Part shown: positions 16,487-24,638 of the stretch, piece after piece | Layout of the letters: each line of letters opens with the position of its first letter | Position numbering within the stretch: the stretch's first letter is position 1 | DNA from: CAZGCA01 sp964524145 | GTDB taxonomy: Bacteria; Hydrogenedentota; CAZGCA01 | Assembly (NCBI GenBank): GCA_964524145.1 | Contig: CAZGCA010000005.1 | Span: 37,750 to 101,749, forward strand | Reading direction: 5' to 3' | Length of the DNA: 64,000 bases | Notes under the pieces: generated by a model | Databases searched by the model: none | Told to the model about the DNA's origin: nothing | Seen by the model: the letters and a program-made list of their open reading frames with translations, nothing else | Translations under genes and position numbers: made by a program

Positions 16487-17221
16487 TCATGTCACCGGCT
16501 CCGGTTGTCCCGTCAGGCCTCTTGGCCTCACCGTGAGCTCGACCCGCCGATTCCTGGCTCTGCCGTCCGGCGTGTCATTCGTCGCAACGGGACGGTTCTC
16601 GCCAAACCCCGATACGAACGTCGTGGCAGCGTCTATGTCCTCCTCGTCAATAAGATACCTCGCGACACTGACCGCGCGCGCAACCGACAGCTCGAGGTTC
16701 GATGGAAATTCCTCGGTATGGATGGGCACATTATCTGTGTGTCCTTCAACGCCAATAACCCGGTCCGGAATCTCCTTGAGCATGCCGGTGACGTCAGTCA
16801 GTATTGGCGCCGCCCCGGGTTTCAGGTCGGCCTTACCTGTATCGAAGAGAACCGGGCTCTGGAGCGTGACCTTAATGCCGCCCCGTTCAATCTGCGTGAC
16901 CCGCACCTTACCTTCCAACCCGTGGACCTTAATGTACTTGGCGAGCCTGATAGCCGCGTCCTGCATTCTTCTTTGTACAGGCGGCTCGTAAATGGGCTTG
17001 ATGAGCTGAAGCAACACCTCTTCCTTGTTGAGAACGCCGAGAGCCCCCTGGAGTGAGGCCATGGCCTTCTTGAACTCCTCCTCGTGGATAGTCGAAAACG
17101 ACAGAAGCAGCACGAAGAAGGTCAGTAGCAGGGTCATCAGGTCGCCGTACGTGACCATCCACCCAGGCGCGCCGCCCCCGCCGCCACCTTCATCGTCCCT
17201 GCCGCCTCTTGCTCTTGCCAT
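16487..17221 (-). CDS. motB: Flagellar stator protein MotB
   Basis: MotB anchors the stator to peptidoglycan and carries the ion-binding Asp. The N-terminal helix WMVTYGDLMTLLLTFFVLLL holds the conserved Asp27. A Gly-rich N-terminal cytoplasmic stretch precedes it. The C-terminal OmpA-like domain includes VEGHTDNVPI, NLELSVARAVSVARYL and GRARNRRVEL, which bind peptidoglycan. The downstream neighbour is fliL and the upstream neighbour motA, a usual stator pair. The coupling ion (H+ or Na+) cannot be decided. Confidence 0.95.
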   Translation of the reverse strand: MARARGGRDDEGGGGGGAPGWMVTYGDLMTLLLTFFVLLLSFSTIHEEEFKKAMASLQGALGVLNKEEVLLQLIKPIYEPPVQRRMQDAAIRLAKYIKVHGLEGKVRVTQIERGGIKVTLQSPVLFDTGKADLKPGAAPILTDVTGMLKEIPDRVIGVEGHTDNVPIHTEEFPSNLELSVARAVSVARYLIDEEDIDAATTFVSGFGENRPVATNDTPDGRARNRRVELTVRPRGLTGQPEPVT

Positions 17222-17254
17222 CTCGGTAATCCAGGTCTTGTTCCGGCCCGCTCC

Positions 17255-18040
17255 CTACGCGCCCTCTTCGGCCGATGCCTCCGCAGGCTCACCTCTCATA
17301 CTCGGAGCCACGAAAGCCTTCAACTTCTGCTCGACAACCCTCGGGTTGTCGCCGGATTGTATCGACAGAATGCCCTCGATGATAACCTCCTTTGTCAAAA
17401 TCTCGGTGCGCGTTCTCACCTTCAGCTTGCCGGCTATCGGCAGGAATATAAGGTTTGCCACAAGCGCACCGTACAGCGTCGTGATCAGGGCAACCGCCAT
17501 ACCCTCTCCGATCTGCGACGGGTCCTCCATCGCAGCCAACATCGCGATGAGACCGATGAGGGTCCCTATCATCCCGAAAGCCGGCGCATAATTGCCCATC
17601 GCTGCGAATATGCCCTGCCCCAAACTGTGCCTGTCTTCGAGAAATGCGAGTTCCGTCGTAAGTATGTCCTTGATAAGTTCGGGCGCAGTACCGTCAACGG
17701 CGAGCTGGATGCTCTTTTCGAGGAACTCGTCGCCCGCCTCGGCAGCCTGCTGTTCGAGTGCAAGAATTCCCTCGCGGCGAGCCACGGTCGCGAAGCCAAC
17801 GATTTTGTCAATGACGATCGTCGGAGGGGACGCCTTGTGGAAGAAGGCGTTCCTCACAACCTTGACAACGCCGAGCACATCCTGGAGCGGAAAACTCACA
17901 AGGGTTGCCGCCACAGTGCCCCCCCCCACTATCAACAATGAAGGGATGTTTATGTACAGCTTCGGTTGTCCCCCAGTGAGTATCGCCAAGAATACGCACG
18001 CGACACCTGCTATTATGCCCAGTACGGTTGATATATCCAT
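17255..18040 (-). CDS. motA: Flagellar stator protein MotA
   Basis: MotA forms the ion channel with MotB and pushes on FliG. Four membrane segments are seen (residues about 3-20, 28-50, 145-165 and 177-200). Conserved features include the cytoplasmic loop with ARREGILALEQQAAEAGDEF, GNYAPAFGMIGTLIGLIAML with the family Pro, and IGEGMAVALITTLYGALVAN. The length of 261 residues fits. It lies upstream of motB with a 33-base gap and downstream of flbD. Confidence 0.95.
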   Translation of the reverse strand: MDISTVLGIIAGVACVFLAILTGGQPKLYINIPSLLIVGGGTVAATLVSFPLQDVLGVVKVVRNAFFHKASPPTIVIDKIVGFATVARREGILALEQQAAEAGDEFLEKSIQLAVDGTAPELIKDILTTELAFLEDRHSLGQGIFAAMGNYAPAFGMIGTLIGLIAMLAAMEDPSQIGEGMAVALITTLYGALVANLIFLPIAGKLKVRTRTEILTKEVIIEGILSIQSGDNPRVVEQKLKAFVAPSMRGEPAEASAEEGA

Positions 18041-18104
18041 CTCTTCCTAAAAGCCTCCAACCCCAGCGCCACCCTGCACGTCGCGCAACGCTGCCGATAA
18101 ATCC

Positions 18105-18329
18105 TTATTCAGAATCGTCCGCACCAAGAATGCCCGCCATGGTGTTCCAGGTATTGACGCTACGTTTATATTCTATCACTTTTCGCAGGACTTCGTCAAC
18201 AGTTTCCTGCACCAACACCTTCTGGTCGTTCACCAGAGTTATTATTGTATCCGGGGTTGCCTCGACGAACTTTATGAGCTCGGCGTTTACGTAGAGTTCG
18301 GTTTGATTAAGCCGTGTGAGGCGAATCAT
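18105..18329 (-). CDS. flbD: Flagellar protein FlbD
   Basis: This is a small (74-residue) FlbD/SwrD family protein, found between hook and motor genes in many bacteria. It boosts stator function in Bacillus. The start MIRLTRLNQTELYVNAELI and the segment FVEATPDTIITLVNDQKVLV are diagnostic. I chose ATG with AGGCGG 8 bases upstream. A GTG three codons earlier is possible but too close to the ribosome-binding site. This is unrelated to the Caulobacter regulator of the same name. Confidence 0.9.
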   Translation of the reverse strand: MIRLTRLNQTELYVNAELIKFVEATPDTIITLVNDQKVLVQETVDEVLRKVIEYKRSVNTWNTMAGILGADDSE

Positions 18330-18363
18330 GTCGCCCACCGCCTTTCTGTTTGGCGCCGGGTGG

Positions 18364-18392
18364 GAGGCGGAAGGAACGCTGCCTTCCGCCTC
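18364..18392 (-). terminator. Hairpin in the flgE-flbD gap
   Basis: A perfect 11-bp inverted repeat (GAGGCGGAAGG / CCTTCCGCCTC) with a 7-base loop lies between flgE and flbD. There is no run of T after it on the transcribed strand. It is therefore more likely an RNA-processing or attenuation hairpin than a full Rho-independent terminator. Confidence 0.5.
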
Positions 18393-18441
18393 TCCACCTC
18401 GACTGCCGTTACTACACTACCTCACGTCACTGTGACCGGGA

Positions 18442-19674
18442 TTACCTCACGAGATTAACTGTCTCGTTCAGAATCAGGTCGGCCGTCGTGACCGTTCTCG
18501 CGTTAGCCTGGAACGCACGCTGTGCGAGGATCATGTTGGCGAACTCGGTCGCCAGGTCGACGTTCGATCCTTCGAGCGCGCCGCCGACCATGCTGCCTCG
18601 GTCGCGGTCGTTCGGAGCACCTATTCGGGCCGCGCCGCTGTTAATGGTCGTAGCAAAGAGGTTGCTGCCTTCCCTGCTCAGGCCGCCGGGGTTGCTGAAC
18701 GTTGCGAGCGCGACCTGTCCGAGCGTCTCGGTCAGCCCGTTCGAGTAGACGCCGGTGATCATGCCACTGGTGCCTATCGAGAAGCTCTCCAACGTTCCCT
18801 GGGTAAACCCGTCCTGGCTCAACACCGCAACGCTCGTATCGCCCGACAACTGTGACATACCACTGAAATCGACGCTGATTGACGAGTCGGCGGCACCGTT
18901 GGCGTACGTGGTGATGGTTATTGTGCCCGGGCTACCGGCCAATACCTGCCCATCGGAGTCGAACGTGAGAACATTGCCGGCAGGCGTGGTGTTCGTACCG
19001 GCGGACACGGCACTGACGTCCCAAGTCCAGGCGCCTGGTCCCGTACGCACGAAGTCGAGCGTCACGTCCACGGGCGTTCCCAGCGAGTCATAGACTGTGA
19101 TCGTTCGCTGTAACGTCGAGGTCAGCGGCGTGGCGGGATCCAGGTTGCCCACAAGCGCCGCCGCTGTTGTCGCAGCCGCAGTGCTCGCACCGCCAAGAGG
19201 GATCGACAGTTGGCCGTACGGTCCGTTGGGATCAACGACACCGCTGACCGCCGTGAACCCCTGCGCGTAGAGACCCGTTGCGGGATCGACCAGGAACCCG
19301 TCCCGGTCTATCAGAAACGAGCCGTCGCGCGTGAAGAAGTTCTGCGTCTGGTTCGCATCGCTCATCACGAAGAACCCGTCGCCCTGTATGGCGAGATCGC
19401 TCAGAACGTTCGTCGTGAGCAGCGATCCCTGGGTGTAATCGGTGTCTATGGTGCCTATCCTGACACCGAGCCCGACCTGCTGCGGGTTCGTGCCGCTGGT
19501 GGCGGCTGTGCCGCCCGACGCGCCCTGCAGGGTCTGACTGAACAGATCCTGAAACAGCACGCGGGCGCCTCTGTACCCCGTCGTGTTGACGTTGGCTATG
19601 TTGTTACCAATGACGTCGAGCTTTGCCTGCTGCCCCTGCAGCCCGCTGACGCCACTAAATATTGCTGCACCCAT
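18442..19674 (-). CDS. flgE: Flagellar hook protein FlgE
   Basis: FlgE polymerises into the flexible hook joining rod and filament. The N-terminal rod motif is present (GVSGLQGQQAKLDVIGNNIA, NVNTTGYRGARVLFQDL), and the C-terminal helix has EFANMILAQRAFQANARTVT. A central beta-rich domain with LGTPVDVTLDFVRTGPGAW lies between. At 410 residues it is in the normal range. It is preceded by AAGGAGG at good spacing. The hook-capping gene flgD lies upstream, with the small flagellar operon protein in between. Confidence 0.95.
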   Translation of the reverse strand: MGAAIFSGVSGLQGQQAKLDVIGNNIANVNTTGYRGARVLFQDLFSQTLQGASGGTAATSGTNPQQVGLGVRIGTIDTDYTQGSLLTTNVLSDLAIQGDGFFVMSDANQTQNFFTRDGSFLIDRDGFLVDPATGLYAQGFTAVSGVVDPNGPYGQLSIPLGGASTAAATTAAALVGNLDPATPLTSTLQRTITVYDSLGTPVDVTLDFVRTGPGAWTWDVSAVSAGTNTTPAGNVLTFDSDGQVLAGSPGTITITTYANGAADSSISVDFSGMSQLSGDTSVAVLSQDGFTQGTLESFSIGTSGMITGVYSNGLTETLGQVALATFSNPGGLSREGSNLFATTINSGAARIGAPNDRDRGSMVGGALEGSNVDLATEFANMILAQRAFQANARTVTTADLILNETVNLVR

Positions 19675-19752
19675 TGTAGACCTCCTTGTCTCCGTTGCCT
19701 CTGTCAGTCGGCAACGTCGTGAGGCTTCCTCTTTCGAGGTCCGGCCTCTGGT

Positions 19753-20169
19753 TTAGCTTCCTTGTCCTGCAACCGCTCCGTTTGCCCGGACGATCACCGC
19801 ACTGTCAATGTTCGTGAAGACGCTGTCGTGCATCTCCTCCTGAACCATCGCAGTGATCACCGTGCGCTTCGGCACGCTGACAACCAACGCCACCTTGTCC
19901 ATGACAAGCAGCGATTCCCGTGCGCCCTTCAGGGCTGCACTGTCGACTGCCTGACGGACAAGCGCCTGCTCGGCATCGCTCAAATGGATCTTGCGCGTCG
20001 CAAGACGTTTCTGAGCGTGCGCCGAGAACCGTACGTCGCCGGTGCCCTTGGCGATCTCGGTGTCGAGAACCGCCTTGAAGCTCGGCGCGCCCGGCTCGGG
20101 TCGCGTTGCCGGTCGTGGTTGGCCGACAACCGGTCGCGGTTGTATTGGAGTTACTATCTTGTTAACCAT
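19753..20169 (-). CDS. Flagellar operon protein (TIGR02530-type)
   Basis: This 138-residue protein belongs to a small family of unknown function found between flgD and flgE in Firmicutes-like flagellar operons. The family core is clear: VRFSAHAQKRLATRKIHLSD, ALKGARESLLVMDKVALVVS, then KRTVITAMVQ and VFTNIDSAVIV. A Pro/Arg-rich N-terminal tail precedes the core. The chosen ATG overlaps the stop of flgD (ATGGTTAA), giving translational coupling. An upstream in-frame ATG 15 bases away is possible. A chaperone or assembly role is often guessed but not shown. Confidence 0.8.
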   Translation of the reverse strand: MVNKIVTPIQPRPVVGQPRPATRPEPGAPSFKAVLDTEIAKGTGDVRFSAHAQKRLATRKIHLSDAEQALVRQAVDSAALKGARESLLVMDKVALVVSVPKRTVITAMVQEEMHDSVFTNIDSAVIVRANGAVAGQGS

Positions 20170-20578
20170 TGTTTGAACCTGCATCCAGTTGGTAGACCCG
20201 GAACACGCTTTCCAGCCGTACCGGAACACCATCCACCATCAGTACCGGTACCGAGTTTTCGAACATCACCTCGTTTACCTCACCGGTTACCACCGAGCCG
20301 TCCGGCCCGATCGCCTCGACGCCCTTCCCGACCAGGCTCGTCGCTTGCAGGAGTCCAAACGCCTGGAAACCGCTGCGCAGATTGGTCATCTGCTCGAGCG
20401 CTGTGAACTCCGCGAGCTGGCTCAGGAATTCGCGGTCAGAGATTGGTTCGAGCGGATCCTGGTTGGCGAGTTCCGTCGTGAGAAGCATCAGGAAATCTTC
20501 CTGCATAAGCTCCGAGTCGGTACCCGCAATTCCCTCAGGTAGCCCGAACAACTGCGTAAATACGGGCGATACATTCAA
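20162..20578 (-). CDS. flgD: Flagellar hook-capping protein FlgD, TTG start
   Basis: FlgD caps the growing hook and is lost after assembly. The conserved N-terminal part is present (MQEDFLMLLTTELANQDPLE, then FLSQLAEFTALEQMTNL), followed by a short domain with LVGKGVEAIGPDGSVVTGEV. At 138 residues it is a short form without the large Ig-like insertion. I start it at a TTG because AAAGGAGGTGG stands six bases upstream. The ATG 31 codons earlier has no such site, lies partly inside fliK, and would add a non-conserved leader. It overlaps the next gene. Confidence 0.88.
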   Translation of the reverse strand: MNVSPVFTQLFGLPEGIAGTDSELMQEDFLMLLTTELANQDPLEPISDREFLSQLAEFTALEQMTNLRSGFQAFGLLQATSLVGKGVEAIGPDGSVVTGEVNEVMFENSVPVLMVDGVPVRLESVFRVYQLDAGSNNG

Positions 20579-20606
20579 GCTGCTCCACCTCCTTTCAACT
20601 GCTTGT

Positions 20607-23486
20607 TTATGCAACCAGATCCAAATGGCCGTCGTGTGCAATCCGCGTCCGCAGATCCGCCGTTGCGACATCCAACGCGTCGTCGCGCAGGTCTTGAGCA
20701 GACGTGTCTTGGTCTGACGGCATGGTGTTGTTCCTTTCGTTGGCGAGCCAACTATCGAGCTGTTCGCCGCCGCTGGTGTCGACCGTTACATGCACGAGCT
20801 CGACGCCTTCGTTTTGAAGCGCCTCGTGCAGCGCGGGCAATCCGCTTTCGAGCAAGCTGCGCGTTTCAGCGTAGCGCGCGACGATCTCGAGCTTGACCGC
20901 GTTGCCGTCCTGGGAGACTATCCGCAGGTTGACCTCGCCGAGAGTCGGCGGCTCGAGCCGGAGACGTATCTCCGATACATCCCTCGACGTCATGAGCCGT
21001 GCGGACCGTACGATCTGGCCCGCGACCTTCTCAGCACGGTCTGCCGCGTAGGACTCCGGCAGAGAGAACTCCTGTTCTGCCTGCTGGACGTTCGTCTCCT
21101 GTTGAGCGTGGTTCGAGACCGGCGTTGCAGTCTCGGCGAACGTCTCGTGGCGCGTGCCCTGTTCGGCGTTCGCGTCAGTGCCTGACGTTGCGGGCGCTTG
21201 CGCGCGTCCCTCAACACCGGCCGCCGCTGTCGCTTTCGCCACAGCTGTGCTGTCGGTTGCAGGAACGCTCTCTTGCGCCACGGGGCTTGCAGTCTCGCCC
21301 GCCTTCGCCACGTCGGCCAACGGTCCACCTTCCTTCAGGCTTTCACCCTGGCCGGAAGACTTCGTCTCGACGTTCGTGACGAACGCAGATGCGTTGGCCC
21401 CGGCGTCAGGCGTGTAAGGTTCCACTGCCTCGGGAGCCTGGTTCGTGGTTCCGGTCGGCACAGCGTTAGGCGGCGAACCGCCTTGTTCCGCCTTGGGGTC
21501 GGCACCGGCACCGGCTTCAGCGGTTCCGATTTCGGCCGGAGCGACTTCTTGAGCCTGAACAAACGTGCGTACAGGCGCAGGTTCCGTTGTGGCGCTCTGC
21601 ACACGCGGACTCGAAGCTGTGGCCGTGGCCGTCACCGTTTCCGGAACCGGAATCTCCTGCTCGTTGCCAACGAGAGGTCCTTCCTGCTCAGCCGGTTGAA
21701 CCACTGAGCCGGGCGGCTGTGCTTCCTGAGCAGTCAGCTCAGGCTCTTGCAGCTTGCCACCCACAGCGTCCGGTTCGGTTTCAGGTGCCACATATTCGAC
21801 TTCCGGCGGTACGGTCGATCCGACGATAGGCGCCGGAGACGGTTCTGCCGCACCAGCGGACTCGACGTCCTCTTCGAACTCGTTATCTCCGAAGAGTTGT
21901 TCGACCGAAGGCGCCGCCGGTGGTGTCGGCATCGCGCTCTCTTCCAGAGGCGAATCCGTCCCTTCGTCGACAACGCTAACGTTGGCCGGCATCTCGTCAT
22001 CGACCACCGCCGCAACAACCGGTGCCACAGGTTCTTCTGTGGTCGTCAGGCCGGATGCAGCCAACACAATCGGCTCCATGGCCGCTTCCGGTGTCACCGC
22101 CGTTATCGGGCGCTCTGCATCGTCGATACTTGCGATGAGTGGCGCTGACGAAGGCTGATCAACCGGCTTGTCGGCCGGTTCCGGTTCGTCCAGTCCGGCA
22201 ACCACGATCGGCTCCGGTCGTCCCACTGTAAGGCTTGGGGACGGGTTTGCGCCTACCGGTGCCGCTTCAGGGCCCTCGACTCCGTTTTGGGGAGCGGACT
22301 CATCCGCGATCTCCGGGGACACTGCAGGAACCGCAACGTCAACTGCATTCTCCGGTTCCTCGGTTCCCGTTACGACTGCCGGGTCGACGTCAACAACCGC
22401 CGGTGCCGGCACGTTCTGCACCGTTTCCGCGGACGCCCCAGACGTTTCGACATCAGGGGTACGTTCCGCTTCATCGGTGCTCGCCGCAACCGCAGGCATG
22501 ACGTCAACAACGCTTACCGTCGGCGTGCCCTGTTCCAACCCCGTAATCGCTACGGTCTGTTCCGGAACAAGGCCGGTTGCCGGCGGCGGTTGTTGCTGCA
22601 CCGCGTCCGCGAGTGCCTCGCGGGTTGGCGCGACGATATCGCCCTGCGGTTCCGCCATCTCGCCGGTCGACTGAGCCACTACCAGCACGTCCGCATCTGG
22701 CTTCACCGTTGCGGTTTTACCGTCCGGCGCAGCCATCAGCACGGGTGCTGCGGCTGCCGAAGACGGTTCTCCGGCCGGTACTTCCGGGGCCGTTGCTGCA
22801 GGTACCGACGCGACGCCGGCACTCGGTTCAGCCGAGGATGCCACCACAATAGGATCCGGTGGCGGCACAACAGGTACACGTTCCGGACCGGCCTGTTCGA
22901 AGCTGGCCGTCGCCGTTGTTTCCGGCGTTTCGCCGACCATCGTAACGGGCTGCTCGGCGGATTCGGTCTCAGATGGGACCGCCCCGTCTCGGGCAGCCAC
23001 CGGTTGGAGCGGTCGCTCTCCGGACGCTACAGGAGACTGGTCTACCTGGGTGGATGGCACCGTCTGCGCATCCACAACCTCGAACACATCCGGCTGGACT
23101 ACAGCGTTTACAGCCGGTTGTGCTGACGAGACCACTGTCTCGGCTTCGGCATATGCAACGCCGGCTTGGCCTTCGGGCACTGCGGCCGTAGCGGATTCCG
23201 GATCAACCAGAACAGCTCCGGGCGCGTGGCCGGCGGAAACCGAAGCGGCCGTATCGCCTTCGGTTTGTCCGGGCTGTTGATTCGTCGGCGGGGACGGGTT
23301 TGTCGCAACCGTCGCGCCGACAACATCCTGCCCGGTCACGCCATCCAGCGTCCCTGCACCAGTTGCATACTGTGCAAGTATCTCGCTGAATAACGAGGCT
23401 GCGGCGTCTTCCGGCGGGCTCAAGGCAGCAAGGATGCTGCTCGCCGTCGGCAGAGACTCCACGGGCGGAATAATCACTTCACCCAT
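20607..23486 (-). CDS. fliK: Very long hook-length control protein FliK-like
   Basis: FliK measures hook length and switches export specificity. The C-terminal hook domain is recognisable near residues 840-910 (SEIRLRLEPPTLGEVNLRIV and VKLEIVARYAETRSLLESGL). The rest, some 800 residues, is low-complexity sequence rich in Pro, Val, Glu, Ala and Thr and predicted disordered. That makes this FliK (959 residues) about twice the usual length. The start ATG follows a textbook AAAGGAGGTGAT. Position between the MotE-like gene and flgD is standard. Because FliK length scales with hook length in model systems, a long hook is a possible consequence. Confidence 0.85.
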   Translation of the reverse strand: MGEVIIPPVESLPTASSILAALSPPEDAAASLFSEILAQYATGAGTLDGVTGQDVVGATVATNPSPPTNQQPGQTEGDTAASVSAGHAPGAVLVDPESATAAVPEGQAGVAYAEAETVVSSAQPAVNAVVQPDVFEVVDAQTVPSTQVDQSPVASGERPLQPVAARDGAVPSETESAEQPVTMVGETPETTATASFEQAGPERVPVVPPPDPIVVASSAEPSAGVASVPAATAPEVPAGEPSSAAAAPVLMAAPDGKTATVKPDADVLVVAQSTGEMAEPQGDIVAPTREALADAVQQQPPPATGLVPEQTVAITGLEQGTPTVSVVDVMPAVAASTDEAERTPDVETSGASAETVQNVPAPAVVDVDPAVVTGTEEPENAVDVAVPAVSPEIADESAPQNGVEGPEAAPVGANPSPSLTVGRPEPIVVAGLDEPEPADKPVDQPSSAPLIASIDDAERPITAVTPEAAMEPIVLAASGLTTTEEPVAPVVAAVVDDEMPANVSVVDEGTDSPLEESAMPTPPAAPSVEQLFGDNEFEEDVESAGAAEPSPAPIVGSTVPPEVEYVAPETEPDAVGGKLQEPELTAQEAQPPGSVVQPAEQEGPLVGNEQEIPVPETVTATATASSPRVQSATTEPAPVRTFVQAQEVAPAEIGTAEAGAGADPKAEQGGSPPNAVPTGTTNQAPEAVEPYTPDAGANASAFVTNVETKSSGQGESLKEGGPLADVAKAGETASPVAQESVPATDSTAVAKATAAAGVEGRAQAPATSGTDANAEQGTRHETFAETATPVSNHAQQETNVQQAEQEFSLPESYAADRAEKVAGQIVRSARLMTSRDVSEIRLRLEPPTLGEVNLRIVSQDGNAVKLEIVARYAETRSLLESGLPALHEALQNEGVELVHVTVDTSGGEQLDSWLANERNNTMPSDQDTSAQDLRDDALDVATADLRTRIAHDGHLDLVA

Positions 23487-23556
23487 ATACATCACCTCCT
23501 TTCTCTATGAGATTTTAGCAATCCGTGTCATGCACGGAGTAATGGTCCAAGGAGAA

Positions 23557-24123
23557 TCAGCCTGTTTGTCTCAGTAACTCCTTGAGTATCGCTGCAACGC
23601 GTTCCGCATCATCGGCAGTTGTCCCCATCTTCTCGAGAACTTTGGCTCTCGCCTTCGCGCTCATGCGGGACAGAATCTTGAGTTGGTCCTCAAGCTCAAG
23701 CTTGCCGAGCTGTGCAGCGGCCTCTTGCTCCTTCATCTCTTCATAGGTTTTCACCCAATCGGACAGTTGTGCGTCTTGCTCTTGGGTCAGCGCTTCGAAT
23801 TGTGCTGTCACCTGGTCGAGCGTCTCCTGAGCGTCGCGCTGAAGCGATTCGAGATCCTTCCGCTCCATCTGCAACCGTTTCCATTCCTCTTCAATCTCTG
23901 CCTCTCTCGCTTCGAGTTCCGTCTCCCTGGCCGCCATCTTCTCAGCTATCGTCACCGGCGTGGGCGGCGCTTTGAGCTCCGTGATCGCAAGCGAGTTGGT
24001 TTTCCCGCCTCGCAGCCGCTGGATCGTTTCCGGGTTGAGATACCCTTTTTGGAAAAGGAGACCTCCCGCAACAAGCACGAAAACAAACAGCCCCGAACCC
24101 AACGCTTTCAGTATTGTACCCAT
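23557..24123 (-). CDS. MotE-like/FlbB coiled-coil flagellar protein
   Basis: This is a 188-residue protein with one N-terminal membrane helix (residues 8-24), a long coiled coil (about 65-140) and a C-terminal MgtE-N-like helical motif (LEDQLKILSRMSAKARAKVL, then ERVAAILKELL). The layout matches MotE, a periplasmic chaperone-like partner of MotB in some bacteria, and the YlxF position between fliJ and fliK in Bacillus. The function is inferred from those relatives. Confidence 0.72.
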   Translation of the reverse strand: MGTILKALGSGLFVFVLVAGGLLFQKGYLNPETIQRLRGGKTNSLAITELKAPPTPVTIAEKMAARETELEAREAEIEEEWKRLQMERKDLESLQRDAQETLDQVTAQFEALTQEQDAQLSDWVKTYEEMKEQEAAAQLGKLELEDQLKILSRMSAKARAKVLEKMGTTADDAERVAAILKELLRQTG

Positions 24124-24147
24124 GGCTACCCCTGCTGCCTCCGCGGA

Positions 24148-24606
24148 TCACACAGCCCGGTCACGAACTGCGGCTCGCACATTACCCACCTCGTCCAGAA
24201 ACTTACGCTCTTTCTCTGTCAGCAGTTTCTCGAAATCCGCCTTATCACGTTCTCTGAGACGTTCGACGGTCTTTTTCCGTTTCGATGCCTCCACAACCTC
24301 GACACGTTTTGCCTCTTCACCGTCTCTGAGTTCGACGATTCGCGCTGTCAACTTCTCGACTATCCCGCGGAGTCTCACCATGTACGCCTGGTAGTCACGC
24401 AACGAGAAGACGTCCAGGTCGCCGTGGCAATTCTCCGAGAAGTCCTGTATGCACAGCCGCTCGAGCTGGACCAACTCGGCGCGGCGGGAATCCTCTGCCC
24501 TAATCTCCCGCTGCAGCTCGGCCAGATCTTGTGCGAGCCTGTCCAGGATGCGCTTGCGGTACAACAACAGCGCCTCGTAACGGAATTTGAACCTCCTTAG
24601 AGCCAT
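24148..24606 (-). CDS. fliJ: Flagellar export chaperone FliJ
   Basis: FliJ is the coiled-coil stalk of the FliI ATPase and cycles export chaperones. The protein is 152 residues and almost entirely helical and charged, beginning FKFRYEALLLYRKRILDRLA in the usual way. It has the family pattern of two long antiparallel helices. It lies right after fliI with a 30-base gap. Sequence conservation in this family is low, so position and shape carry the call. Confidence 0.85.
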   Translation of the reverse strand: MALRRFKFRYEALLLYRKRILDRLAQDLAELQREIRAEDSRRAELVQLERLCIQDFSENCHGDLDVFSLRDYQAYMVRLRGIVEKLTARIVELRDGEEAKRVEVVEASKRKKTVERLRERDKADFEKLLTEKERKFLDEVGNVRAAVRDRAV

Positions 24607-24638
24607 CCCTCAAACAGTCCCCTTCCGACAGGACATCC

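Noticed and set aside
22287..23126. Arg-rich open frames on the plus strand opposite fliK
   Set aside because: They are by-products of the Pro/Val/Glu repeats in fliK; no start site or protein-like composition.
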